The notes beneath the pieces are model-generated. The model was not told the DNA's origin. It saw nothing but the letters and a program-made list of their open reading frames with translations, and did not search any database. From a bacterium (GTDB lineage: Bacteria > Patescibacteria > Gracilibacteria > 1-14-2-50-48-13), in assembly GCA_030430105.1 (NCBI GenBank), contig JAUIFW010000018.1:1-14805 (forward strand): DNA of 14,805 bases, written 5' to 3'. The position numbers were made by a program, and so were the translations under genes. Shown here piece after piece: positions 7,377-14,380 of the stretch. Each line of letters begins with the position of its first letter. Within the stretch, counting starts at the first letter, position 1.

Positions 7377-8303
7377 TTATTGGTCTAGGAGTGCTTGCAC
7401 AATAGGAATTACCCCGAGCCGCTTATCTGATACGTTTGCATTGAATTTTCCATCTGCTACATACATTCCCTGTTCATATTTATTTGTTCCTCCATATACA
7501 TAAGGACTAACAAGATTTTTATTGTGGTACCCCAGTCCATTGTACATTTCTGCAAAGGCAGCCATCTTACCAAGGTCCTTTGATGTGGCGGTTAAACCAA
7601 ATCCTTCTTGCTGACGTTTTTTCATCGTGTTAATGGCGTGAATCGCAGATTCTTCCCAAGTTTTAAATGGTTTTACATATGGATAATATTGTCTGGCTAC
7701 CGTACCATCTATGTGTAGGGCTTCTCCATTATGAAATTTCGTATTGAAGCTAAAGCTCGCTTCTCTGTAGTGAATTCCGGCAATGAGGGCCGCTGGTAGT
7801 CCAGTTGCTTTTTCCACAGTCTTGTATCTACTCCAGTTATGTTTGATTGCGCCAATAGCTGCTTGCAACTGTGCGTTTTGCGCAGGTTTTACAGAAAGGC
7901 TTGAGAGAAGTTCCTTGTGTTTGTTATAGAGACTTTTATATATACCGCTTGATGAAACCTCTGTGCTTTCATTCGCTCCTGTACTACTTTTTGGCTTTGA
8001 GGTTTCGGATGAGTCATCATTTTTTTCCTCTGATGGTTTAGATTTCTCTCCAAGGGCATCTTCAGTAAACTTGATAATCTTTTCTAGAAAAGCTGCCCCA
8101 CCTGGAATAAAGCCTACGACACTTAGGACGGCTTTGTTCTTAAGCATGTAGTCTCTTACCTTTTGCAGAGCTGGCTTGAGCTTGGCATTTAGCCTTTCTA
8201 GGGATTTTCCTACTCGTTCACCAAGACCCTTCAGCCCACTCCAGGTGCGGCTTGCGATTTCCTTTGCTCCTCCTTCTGGTTGTGATGAAGGTTTCTCAGG
8301 CAT
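7377..8303 (-). CDS. Lysozyme-family protein (COG5526-like) with charged N-terminal extension
   Basis: The C-terminal half (about 141-308) resembles the COG5526 lysozyme family, predicted glycan-cutting peptidoglycan hydrolases common in phages and proteobacteria. Diagnostic blocks are GLPAALIAGIHYREASFSF (168-186) with E181 as the likely catalytic acid, and FHNGEAL (190-196). TWEESAIHAI (215-224) and MYNGLGYHNK (253-262) follow. The last are SPYVYGGTNKYEQGMYVADG (266-285), in two pieces SPYVYGGTN and YVADG. The first 140 residues contain a Lys-rich amphipathic region (18-56), a moderately hydrophobic stretch (57-75) and a Ser/Glu/Lys linker (about 86-118). There is no N-terminal signal peptide. 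It is the first gene of a two-gene operon with the amidase-like gene, behind an extended -10 promoter. Both proteins begin MPxxP and have an SR-GLK-L motif near residues 18-27, a possible shared export or targeting region. Confidence 0.78.
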   Translation of the reverse strand: MPEKPSSQPEGGAKEIASRTWSGLKGLGERVGKSLERLNAKLKPALQKVRDYMLKNKAVLSVVGFIPGGAAFLEKIIKFTEDALGEKSKPSEEKNDDSSETSKPKSSTGANESTEVSSSGIYKSLYNKHKELLSSLSVKPAQNAQLQAAIGAIKHNWSRYKTVEKATGLPAALIAGIHYREASFSFNTKFHNGEALHIDGTVARQYYPYVKPFKTWEESAIHAINTMKKRQQEGFGLTATSKDLGKMAAFAEMYNGLGYHNKNLVSPYVYGGTNKYEQGMYVADGKFNANVSDKRLGVIPIVQALLDQ

Positions 8304-8346
8304 ACGGGTTGGATTTGGTATTTGGGTATGAATATCTCATCTGTAT

Positions 8347-8352
8347 ATTATA
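8347..8352 (-). promoter_or_regulatory. Extended -10 promoter of the wall-hydrolase operon
   Basis: On the minus strand this reads TATAAT preceded by TGT, giving the extended -10 form TGnTATAAT. It is the best consensus promoter in the window. It would start transcription near 8340, about 37 bases before the ATG at 8303. The -35 position falls inside the terminator hairpin at 8361-8377 and has no good match, as is common for extended -10 promoters. Confidence 0.7.
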
Positions 8353-8360
8353 ACATAAAA

Positions 8361-8377
8361 GGGCGCCTTTGGCGCCC
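8361..8377 (-). terminator. GC-rich hairpin upstream of the wall-hydrolase promoter
   Basis: GGGCGCC/GGCGCCC (8361-8367 with 8371-8377) encloses a 3-base loop. On the minus strand it is followed by TTTTATG, a short U tract. It would stop transcripts coming from fusA before they reach the wall-hydrolase genes. It is the last of three hairpins after fusA. Confidence 0.7.
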
Positions 8378-8384
8378 AAATTAT

Positions 8385-8419
8385 TAAATTGTTAAAGATT
8401 AAATACTAAAGACTAATGG
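8385..8419. repeat. Heptad array 3
   Basis: Units TTAAAGA (8392-8398), TTAAATA (8399-8405), CTAAAGA (8406-8412) and CTAATGG (8413-8419) follow a less regular unit. It lies between two hairpins in the 228-base space 8304-8531. The stretch 8401-8414 matches the reverse complement of 6081-6094 at 13 of 14 bases. Confidence 0.65.
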
Positions 8420-8441
8420 GAGTGTTTTATATGTAAACAGA

Positions 8442-8471
8442 AAAGAGGCCAGCATATTGCTGTGCCTCTTT
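8442..8471 (-). terminator. Terminator downstream of fusA
   Basis: AAAGAGGC (8442-8449) pairs with GCCTCTTT (8464-8471). The stem continues as CAGCA with TGCTG after a one-base bulge, closing on the loop TAT. Read on the minus strand it ends in TTTTC. It sits about 60 bases after the fusA stop and is the most plausible intrinsic terminator of that gene. Confidence 0.75.
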
Positions 8472-8511
8472 CTTTGTGATTTGTCATGTGAGATTTGATC
8501 TCTGACATTTT
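8470..8511. repeat. Heptad array 4
   Basis: Six 7-base units read on the minus strand as ACATTTT-complement, CAGAGAT, CAAATCT, CACATGA, CAAATCA and CAAAGAA. The array begins at the edge of the hairpin at 8442-8471 and ends exactly where the hairpin at 8512-8530 starts. It is clearly related to array 2b: both contain TTTGTGATYTGTCAT, and then TTTGAT-TCTGA and ATTTT on the plus strand. Confidence 0.8.
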
Positions 8512-8530
8512 CAATCGCTTTTGGCGATTG
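8512..8530. other. Hairpin abutting the fusA stop codon
   Basis: CAATCGC (8512-8518) pairs with GCGATTG (8524-8530) around a 5-base loop, one base beyond the fusA stop. There is no T tract after it on either strand, so it is unlikely to be a full intrinsic terminator alone. It may be a 3'-end stabilising hairpin, or part of the hairpin-array element that follows. Confidence 0.6.
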
Positions 8531-8531
8531 C

Positions 8532-10610
8532 CTACGCCATTCCTCGTGACTCCTTAACCTTTTCAGCAACGTTGTTTGGCACCTTTTCGTAACAGTCAAA
8601 GGTCATAGAGAAGGATGCTCGTCCCTGTGTGAAGGATCGAAGATCCGTTGCGTATCCGAACATTTCAGATAGTGGAACCTTTGCCTTGATAACCTTTGCT
8701 GTACCTCGGTCACTCATAGAGTCGATGCTTCCTCGTCTTGAAGAAAGATCTCCCATACAGTCACCCATGTACTCTTCTGGAGTTACTACTTCTACTAACA
8801 TCATTGGCTCGAGAAGTACTGGGCTAGCGGCTTTTGCTCCCTTCTGGAAGGCAATAGCACCCGCTGTCTTGAAGGCGAACTCAGAGGAGTCGACATCATG
8901 GTAGTTACCATCGTAGAGCTCTACTGCTAGGTCAACCATTTCGTATCCTGCCACTACTCCCTTGCTCATAGCCTCCTGGATACCCTTATCTACAGCTGGA
9001 ATATACTCGTTTGGAATAGATCCTCCTTTGATAGAGTTGATGAACTCGTATCCCTCTCCAGGCTCTCGTGGGTGAAGCTTGATGAGTACATGTCCAAATT
9101 GTCCACGTCCACCAGTCTGCTTGGAGTATTTCTCTTCTGCCTCCACCATGTTTTGGATAGTTTCTCGGTATGCAACCTGTGGTGCACCTACGTTTGCCTC
9201 TACCTTAAACTCTCTTCGTAGACGGTCTACGATAATATCGAGGTGAAGCTCTCCCATTCCTGAAATAATGGTCTCTCCTGTTTCCTCATCCGTTCTTACG
9301 CGGAATGTAGGATCTTCCTCAGAAAGCTTAGAGAGTGCTAGACCAAGCTTTTCCTGGTCAGCCTTTGTCTTTGGCTCGATAGAGAGGCTGATAACAGGCT
9401 CTGGGAACTCCATCTTCTCGAGGATGATGTGGTTGTTCTCATCACAAAGTGTATCTCCTGTTCGTGTGTCCTTGAGTCCTACAACCGCACCAATATGTCC
9501 TGCTGGGATTCCATCGATTTCCTTTCGCTGGTTGGAGTGCATCTGCAGCAGTCCTACAACACGCTCTTTCTTTCCTGAAATTGGGTTGAATACATAGCTT
9601 CCTGAGTTAAGTACTCCTGAGTAAACACGTACGAAGGTTAGCTTACCTACATATGGGTCAGCCATAATCTTGAAGGCTAGTGCTGACATTGGAGCAGACT
9701 CGTCTGCCTTTCGTGTATCTGGCTCGTCATTCTTGGGGTTGATTCCCTGAATTGCCGGTACATCTAGTGGGCTTGGGAGATATGCTGTAACCGCATCAAG
9801 CACAAGCTGTACACCCATGTTCTGAAGTGCTGTACCACACATCATTGGGTAGATTTCGTTGTTGATAGTAAGTTTTCGGATTGCGGCCTTGAGCTCTGCT
9901 ACGGAAATTTCTTCTCCTGCGAAGTACTTCTCCATAAGGGCATCGTCAGCCTCAGCTGCTCGCTCGATAAGCTTTTCTCGATACTCCTTTGCCTTATCCA
10001 TCATGTCGGCTGGGATCTCGATATCGATGACCTTTTCTCCCATCTTTCCTTCAAAGGTGTATGCCTTCATTTCTACGAGGTCAATCACACCACGGAATTC
10101 AGACTCAGCTCCGATAGGAAGCTGGATTGGAATAGCGTTTGGGTTGAGTCGCTCGTGGATAGAGTTTAGGGACATGTAGAAGTCACCACCTGTCTTATCC
10201 ATCTTGTTGGCGAAGATAATTCGCGGAACATTGTACTTATCTGCCTGACGCCATACCGTTTCTGTCTGTGGCTCAGCTCCCTGAGAGGAGTCGATTACTG
10301 TAACACCACCGTCGAGTACACGAAGAGATCGCTCTACCTCCATGGTAAAGTCCACGTGACCTGGAGTATCGATAATGTTAATCAAAATATCCTTCCAGTG
10401 ACAAGTCGTTGCCGCTGAGGTGATGGTAATACCTCGCTCTCGCTCCTGCTCCATCCAGTCCATAGTTGCCTCCCCCTCATGCACCTCTCCAATTTTATAC
10501 GTGATACCTGTATAAAAGAGGATACGCTCAGTGGTAGTGGTCTTTCCGGCGTCAATATGGGCAATAATTCCAATATTGCGCACCTTGTCTAGAGGTGTCT
10601 TGTCACTCAT
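8532..10610 (-). CDS. fusA: Translation elongation factor G
   Basis: EF-G is the GTPase that moves tRNAs and mRNA through the ribosome and, with RRF, recycles ribosomes. From the ATG at 10610 it has 692 residues, the usual length. GTPase motifs are AHIDAGKT (17-24), RGITI (59-63), DTPGH (81-85) and NKMD (135-138). Domain IV and V features include [12 protein letters not shown] and the C-terminal [18 protein letters not shown]. The frame stays open to 10661, but that extension covers the terminator of the upstream gene and the likely promoter, and lacks family similarity. The [20 protein letters not shown] start is typical. Unlike in many bacteria, it is not beside rpsL, rpsG or tuf. A promoter with both -10 and -35 boxes lies upstream, inside that terminator hairpin. 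Three hairpins and two heptad arrays follow the gene. Confidence 0.98.
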   Translation of the reverse strand: MSDKTPLDKVRNIGIIAHIDAGKTTTTERILFYTGITYKIGEVHEGEATMDWMEQERERGITITSAATTCHWKDILINIIDTPGHVDFTMEVERSLRVLDGGVTVIDSSQGAEPQTETVWRQADKYNVPRIIFANKMDKTGGDFYMSLNSIHERLNPNAIPIQLPIGAESEFRGVIDLVEMKAYTFEGKMGEKVIDIEIPADMMDKAKEYREKLIERAAEADDALMEKYFAGEEISVAELKAAIRKLTINNEIYPMMCGTALQNMGVQLVLDAVTAYLPSPLDVPAIQGINPKNDEPDTRKADESAPMSALAFKIMADPYVGKLTFVRVYSGVLNSGSYVFNPISGKKERVVGLLQMHSNQRKEIDGIPAGHIGAVVGLKDTRTGDTLCDENNHIILEKMEFPEPVISLSIEPKTKADQEKLGLALSKLSEEDPTFRVRTDEETGETIISGMGELHLDIIVDRLRREFKVEANVGAPQVAYRETIQNMVEAEEKYSKQTGGRGQFGHVLIKLHPREPGEGYEFINSIKGGSIPNEYIPAVDKGIQEAMSKGVVAGYEMVDLAVELYDGNYHDVDSSEFAFKTAGAIAFQKGAKAASPVLLEPMMLVEVVTPEEYMGDCMGDLSSRRGSIDSMSDRGTAKVIKAKVPLSEMFGYATDLRSFTQGRASFSMTFDCYEKVPNNVAEKVKESRGMA

Positions 10611-10635
10611 AGGGTTACATTTACTAGTAATCAAA

Positions 10636-10658
10636 ATCCCCACCAGTATAGTGGGGAT
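10636..10658 (-). terminator. Terminator of the glycosyltransferase/solute-binding operon
   Basis: An 8-bp perfect stem, ATCCCCAC/GTGGGGAT (10636-10643 with 10651-10658), encloses a 7-base loop. On the minus strand it is followed by TTTTG. It lies 23 bases after the stop of the solute-binding protein gene. The loop contains the TATACT -10 box of fusA. Confidence 0.8.
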
Positions 10659-10672
10659 CAAGTAGTGGTCAA
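10645..10672 (-). promoter_or_regulatory. fusA promoter
   Basis: On the minus strand the -35 box is TTGACC (10672-10667). A 16-base spacer and the -10 box TATACT (10650-10645) follow. Transcription would start near 10638, giving a leader of about 28 bases. The -10 box sits in the loop of the preceding terminator and the spacer contains one stem arm, so termination and initiation signals occupy the same bases. Confidence 0.75.
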
Positions 10673-10681
10673 GCTTGTGTT

Positions 10682-12103
10682 CTAGCAGTTTCCATAGAGG
10701 TCGATGGCAGTCTCACTGACGTCGAGTAATTCGCATTGCCAATCCTCGGTAAGTCTTTCAAAGAAGGTAACGGAATCGATGCGATCCAGTAGAAAATCCT
10801 CATAATGTTCTTGGTAGATTGCTTGCAGCGCTTTGTAATCTGGAATGAAGATAGCTTCTATATACCCATTTTGCTGTGCAAAGCCTCCAAGTACTGGGTC
10901 GTTTGACTGCGGGCTGATGAGGTCGAGTCTTGGAGAGATATTACCACTTTGGGTAAAGAGGAATCGTTGTACTTGCTCAGAGGCCAGGAAGCTTGCAAAT
11001 TCCCAGGCATACCCTTGCTTTTGAGATACTCGTGGTACCATCATTGGCCAGTAGGTACCGAGGCCCTTCTTCTCTACGCTATCCGCAAATTGTGGCACAG
11101 GTGCAACGCGTATAGATAGAGGATCTATGGTGAATGCCCCTTGTTCTATCGCAAGCTCAATTTGCTCGTTGATTTGTTTGAGGGTGAATGGATAGCCAAA
11201 TATCATGCCTATCTCACCTCTTACAAATGCACCTAGTTCTTTTGCTTCTTGATCATCTGCAGTTTGTTCTAATGACCAGAGGAAGCTGTCTTCTCGTTCT
11301 CGCCCGAATTTTGCAAAGGTATCGAGTGCGGTAATCGATGGGAAGGTTCTCCTTCCGTTTTGTACTACAGGCTCTGTTAGTGTGACCTGAGAGAGAGCTG
11401 GGTCGTAGAAGTTCGTACCGAGCTGCACCATGAGAAGGTGGAGGATATCCATACCTCGTTCAATGTTGTCGAGACGCCCTAGTGCGATGGGAGTCTTTTG
11501 TACAATGGTACGAAGTCTGTTGGTGCGTACTTCATCGAGGACTTGTTCTTCAAAGACCTCCCAAAGCTCTGCAGGTTCTGAGGAAGCAAAGTTTTGTAGG
11601 AAGTAGTCTTGATTGTATATGAGTGCTAGTGGTTCCACACTGAGTGGTAGCCCGTGGATTTGTGTGCCTCCTTCTCCTTGCTCAATCAGGCTGACTGCTG
11701 TCATAGGAGAAAATACTGCTCGGAAATTTGCCGGGTCAGCGTAGGAGCTTGCACTTGGCAGAGCTGCAAATTTTCCCTTGTGCTTCAGAACCCAGCTTGG
11801 ATCAGCGATAACGAGGTCTGGCCCCTTTCCTTCAGCTAATTCGTTGATAAGATCTTGTTCAAGTTCCTCCAGGCTACGCTTTTTTTGCATGGTTACATAG
11901 ACCTTTGGCTGCTGAGCCATGTATTCTTGAATAATCCCGCGGTAGTCAGCTGGATTTTCTGTGGCTGTCCAAACAAGCAACTCTGTATCGCGCTCCATGG
12001 GAGCTAGTCCTGAGAAGAAAGGAGCTGCCACGAAGGGACCAACAAAGAGTATGAGGATGACGCCGAGGATGATACCTATGCGTTGGTAAGAACGTTGATT
12101 CAT
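10682..12103 (-). CDS. Membrane-anchored extracellular solute-binding protein (sugar-type)
   Basis: The 473-residue protein resembles family 1 solute-binding proteins, which capture sugars or oligosaccharides for ABC importers. A hydrophobic segment spans residues 9-31. There is no lipobox cysteine, so it is either a signal-anchor or a cleaved signal sequence. Supporting blocks include [20 protein letters not shown] (42-61), [12 protein letters not shown], a [14 protein letters not shown] block and [12 protein letters not shown]. Towards the end are GTYWPMMVP and a [19 protein letters not shown] region. The C terminus carries two cysteines, one of them the final residue, which could form a disulfide. 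No permease or ATPase gene is near, so the transporter is elsewhere or the protein is a free surface binder. It follows the glycosyltransferase by 14 bases and shares its operon. Substrate is unknown. Confidence 0.85.
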   Translation of the reverse strand: MNQRSYQRIGIILGVILILFVGPFVAAPFFSGLAPMERDTELLVWTATENPADYRGIIQEYMAQQPKVYVTMQKKRSLEELEQDLINELAEGKGPDLVIADPSWVLKHKGKFAALPSASSYADPANFRAVFSPMTAVSLIEQGEGGTQIHGLPLSVEPLALIYNQDYFLQNFASSEPAELWEVFEEQVLDEVRTNRLRTIVQKTPIALGRLDNIERGMDILHLLMVQLGTNFYDPALSQVTLTEPVVQNGRRTFPSITALDTFAKFGREREDSFLWSLEQTADDQEAKELGAFVRGEIGMIFGYPFTLKQINEQIELAIEQGAFTIDPLSIRVAPVPQFADSVEKKGLGTYWPMMVPRVSQKQGYAWEFASFLASEQVQRFLFTQSGNISPRLDLISPQSNDPVLGGFAQQNGYIEAIFIPDYKALQAIYQEHYEDFLLDRIDSVTFFERLTEDWQCELLDVSETAIDLYGNC

Positions 12104-12117
12104 GGAATTGGGGGTAA

Positions 12118-13098
12118 TTATTTCTTTCTTCCCTTACGAAGACCCTTGAGGAAGTAGCGTTTCATGAGGCTGTAGTAATACCAGTATTCGAAAAACTGTA
12201 GGCTTCCATCTTCCTTTGGCGTATAGAGCTTTTTTAGGATCATGGTGATTGGAGGTAGACCAAAGAGCCAGAAGGCAATCCTCTTTAGTGGCCCTGGTAC
12301 TATACCTAGCCTTGGGTTGATCTTATGTGCTCTGTAGGCATTCTTTCCGATTTGTACCATACGCTTTTCCAGCTCTGATGGCTCTAGTTGGTGCATGTGG
12401 TGCGCCCTTGCTTTGTTGGTGTAGAGGATAACTGCACCTTCTTCTTCCTCTAGTCGCTTACCTAGCTCAATATCTTCCCAACCATATTTTTTGAATCGCT
12501 CATCGAAGCGTTGTTTTTCAAAAAGGGATCGTTTGAGGGAGATGTTGGATGTGTAGAAGTGCTTGTAGGTTGCAAGTCGTACACCTAGTAGTGGGTCGAT
12601 AAGCTTAGCTTTCTCTAACTCATCGTATTTGAATTGCATCCCTACCTTTTCAAGAAAACGCATGTAGCTATTGATCTCAAGGTCGGGGTGCCATGTGGTA
12701 TGCCCAAGTACGATGAAGTTCTCAGTGGCAAATTTGTCGTGTACTTTCTTGTGTTCGGCGAGGAAGTCTGGTTTGGGAATGATGTCATCTCCGAGGAAGA
12801 GGACAATGTGTCCATCTGAGACATCAAACCCTCGGTTTCTTGCGATGCCTTGCCCCTCATTTTTCTTGGAAATATAGGTGAAGTGGAGCTTCGCTCTATT
12901 CTTGTAGCGTTCTAGTAGGTCAGCGGTTTCGTCCGTAGATCCATCATCAACCACGATGAGCTCATAGAGCTCCTTATCTAGGGTTTGATGCTCGAGGGCT
13001 TCAAGAGTTTCCTCTAGGATATCCCGCCTGTTGTAGGTGGGGATAATCACAGAAAAATAGAAGGTGTTGTTCATAGGCATATAAGTAGTCCCTTTCAT
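12118..13098 (-). CDS. Family 2 glycosyltransferase
   Basis: GT-A fold glycosyltransferases of family 2 transfer a sugar from a nucleotide-sugar donor, usually to surface glycans or lipid carriers. The N terminus has FSVIIPTYNRRDILEETLEAL (15-35, in two parts FSVIIPTYN and DILEETLEAL). VVDDGSTDET (49-58), NEGQGIARNRG (80-90) and the metal-binding LGDD (102-105) follow. GWEDIELGKRL (206-216) supplies the ED pair often serving as catalytic base. HHMHQ (233-237) may help bind the metal or pyrophosphate. The C-terminal segment 273-290 is hydrophobic and may touch the membrane. Three in-frame ATGs (13098, 13080, 13074) are possible; the longest is given, though family members usually begin nearer the second or third. 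It is divergent from the Mrr-type gene and first in an operon with the solute-binding protein. Donor and acceptor are unknown. Confidence 0.92.
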   Translation of the reverse strand: MKGTTYMPMNNTFYFSVIIPTYNRRDILEETLEALEHQTLDKELYELIVVDDGSTDETADLLERYKNRAKLHFTYISKKNEGQGIARNRGFDVSDGHIVLFLGDDIIPKPDFLAEHKKVHDKFATENFIVLGHTTWHPDLEINSYMRFLEKVGMQFKYDELEKAKLIDPLLGVRLATYKHFYTSNISLKRSLFEKQRFDERFKKYGWEDIELGKRLEEEEGAVILYTNKARAHHMHQLEPSELEKRMVQIGKNAYRAHKINPRLGIVPGPLKRIAFWLFGLPPITMILKKLYTPKEDGSLQFFEYWYYYSLMKRYFLKGLRKGRKK

Positions 13099-13107
13099 CC
13101 TACCGTC

Positions 13108-13137
13108 TTGCGCTAGGCAAGCAAGTTCAAGTATACT
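13108..13137 (+). promoter_or_regulatory. Promoter of the Mrr-type gene
   Basis: TTGCGC (13108-13113), an 18-base spacer and TATACT (13132-13137) form a reasonable sigma-70-type promoter. Transcription would begin near 13144, about 19 bases before the ATG at 13163. Confidence 0.65.
13130..13137 (-). promoter_or_regulatory. Palindromic -10 box serving the glycosyltransferase operon
   Basis: AGTATACT is its own reverse complement, so the minus strand also reads TATACT (13135-13130). A minus-strand transcript would begin near 13123, about 25 bases before the first ATG of the glycosyltransferase. The minus-strand -35 region is poor. Confidence 0.5.
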
Positions 13138-13162
13138 GGAGAGGCGTATCCTATCTTTTTCT

Positions 13163-13801
13163 ATGGACCAGCGACCCCAATTCCAACCAAAGCAGCATAC
13201 TGCTCTGCTACAGCAGGTAGTTGCTGTCCTTCTTATCGTGACGATGACTGCACTATATATAGTTTCACTTCCCTCTCTTGGGTTTCAGTGGATTACCTTT
13301 GTGGCTGCTCTTGTTGTTATAGGAATGCTTGTGGTGCAATTACTGCGTATACGATCTGGTAGCTCTGGAAAGTTAGATCGCTTTGTTCCTTTGGAACAGC
13401 TGTATGCTATGAACCCCTTTGATTTCGAGAAGCATGTGGCTGATCGCTTTCAAAAACTTGGCTATGAAAAGGTGCGTGTGACAGATGATATGGCGGATGG
13501 AGGGATAGATGTCCTCATGGAGAAAAATGGACATAGAATTGGTGTCCAGGTGAAGCGCTATTGGAAGAAGAAGTATGTGCAGGTGGAGTCTGTGAGGGCT
13601 CTGCTTGGAAGCATGCAACAGATGGGACTTGATAAGGTGATTTTTGTGACTACGAGTCAGTTCACGAGGTATGTCTGGGAGACGATTAAAAGAGATCAGA
13701 TTTTTCTGATCAATGGGAAGAAGTTTGAGGAGCTGTCCAAGGCTGCTGATAAGGGGCGTAGGAATGAGGTCGTGCGGATGTTGGAGCGGTTTTGTGGGTA
13801 A
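13163..13801 (+). CDS. Membrane-tethered Mrr-type PD-(D/E)xK nuclease domain protein
   Basis: The 212-residue protein joins two N-terminal membrane segments (about 14-35 and 41-62) to a cytoplasmic Mrr_cat restriction-endonuclease-like domain. The domain begins at LYAMNPFDFEKHVADRF (80-96), where the F-x-FE start is typical of the family. The active-site pattern is ADGGIDVLM (111-119) with D116, then GVQVKRY (127-133) supplying Q129 and K131. This is the QxK variant common in Mrr proteins. Family members include restriction enzymes that cut modified DNA, as well as proteins of unknown substrate. No methyltransferase, helicase or specificity gene is adjacent. The start is supported by the upstream promoter. 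Its stop is one base from the stop of the convergent HAD gene, with no terminator between. Its role may be defence or processing of incoming DNA; this is inferred. Confidence 0.87.
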   Translation: MDQRPQFQPKQHTALLQQVVAVLLIVTMTALYIVSLPSLGFQWITFVAALVVIGMLVVQLLRIRSGSSGKLDRFVPLEQLYAMNPFDFEKHVADRFQKLGYEKVRVTDDMADGGIDVLMEKNGHRIGVQVKRYWKKKYVQVESVRALLGSMQQMGLDKVIFVTTSQFTRYVWETIKRDQIFLINGKKFEELSKAADKGRRNEVVRMLERFCG

Positions 13802-13802
13802 T

Positions 13803-14375
13803 CTAGAGATGTTCACCGAGCCAAGACTGAAGGCTAGGTAGGTCAGTGTATTGATGTGACTTGATTCCTAGTTCTTCTGCAGCATTAGTGTTCACTGTTT
13901 TATCATCAATAAATAAGCATTCGCTAGCTTTGGCATCAATATGTTTCAGTACGTATTGGTATATTGCAGTATCAGGTTTCCGAAGGCCTATTTCATTAGA
14001 TAAAAAGACCTGATCAAATACGGATAAGTCTATATGTTCTCTTATCCAGTCTGCTCTCATTTTTGATTGATTGGAGAGCAGATGTATGTGGACATTTTTA
14101 ATTGTATGTATGTAGGCAAAGGTTTCGTTGGAAGGAGTTGGAGCGAGTATTTTTCCTAGCTTTTCTTCTGGTATGTCATAGGTCGTAGACCAGTTTTTTA
14201 TCAAAGGACTTTCTTTATTGGTGGTGGAATACTCCCTATAAAAGGCTTGGAGCTCTTGGTCGAAAGTACTTTCTGGAATACTATATGCAGTACAAAGCAT
14301 ATCTTTCGCTTCGGAATAGTGAAATCCTCCTAGTACTCCTCCCCAATCGAAGAGAATGTGTCTTATCGTACTCAT
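13803..14375 (-). CDS. HAD-superfamily hydrolase (subfamily IA-like)
   Basis: HAD hydrolases are mostly phosphatases that act on small phosphorylated metabolites through an aspartyl-phosphate intermediate. The 190-residue protein has motif I FDWGGVLG with nucleophile D10, motif II LLSNQS (99-104), motif III lysine K133 in GLRKPD, and motif IV FIDDKTVN (155-162). Position +2 of motif I is G12 instead of the usual general-acid Asp. YihX-like members share this DxG pattern, and some are active phosphatases. A helical cap insert lies between motifs I and II (about 15-85). The gene begins 5 bases after the PH-domain gene, so the two are probably cotranscribed. No Shine-Dalgarno sequence is present. 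Substrate cannot be predicted. Confidence 0.9.
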   Translation of the reverse strand: MSTIRHILFDWGGVLGGFHYSEAKDMLCTAYSIPESTFDQELQAFYREYSTTNKESPLIKNWSTTYDIPEEKLGKILAPTPSNETFAYIHTIKNVHIHLLSNQSKMRADWIREHIDLSVFDQVFLSNEIGLRKPDTAIYQYVLKHIDAKASECLFIDDKTVNTNAAEELGIKSHQYTDLPSLQSWLGEHL

Positions 14376-14380
14376 TTAGT

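Noticed and set aside
6151..8303. Prophage or phage lysis cassette
   Set aside because: Both enzymes are of types found in phages, but no holin, integrase, tail or capsid gene and no attachment sites are visible in the window.
8304..8531. Small RNA, riboswitch or tRNA in the longest intergenic space
   Set aside because: The space is explained by three hairpins, two heptad arrays and a promoter. I see no cloverleaf or riboswitch core.
9268..10179. Long open frames on the plus strand opposite fusA and other minus-strand genes
   Set aside because: They are serine-rich frames antisense to well-recognised genes, with no recognisable domains or start signals.
10611..10661. N-terminal extension of EF-G
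   Set aside because: It covers the terminator and promoter, and EF-G proteins begin at the MSDKTPL-type start.
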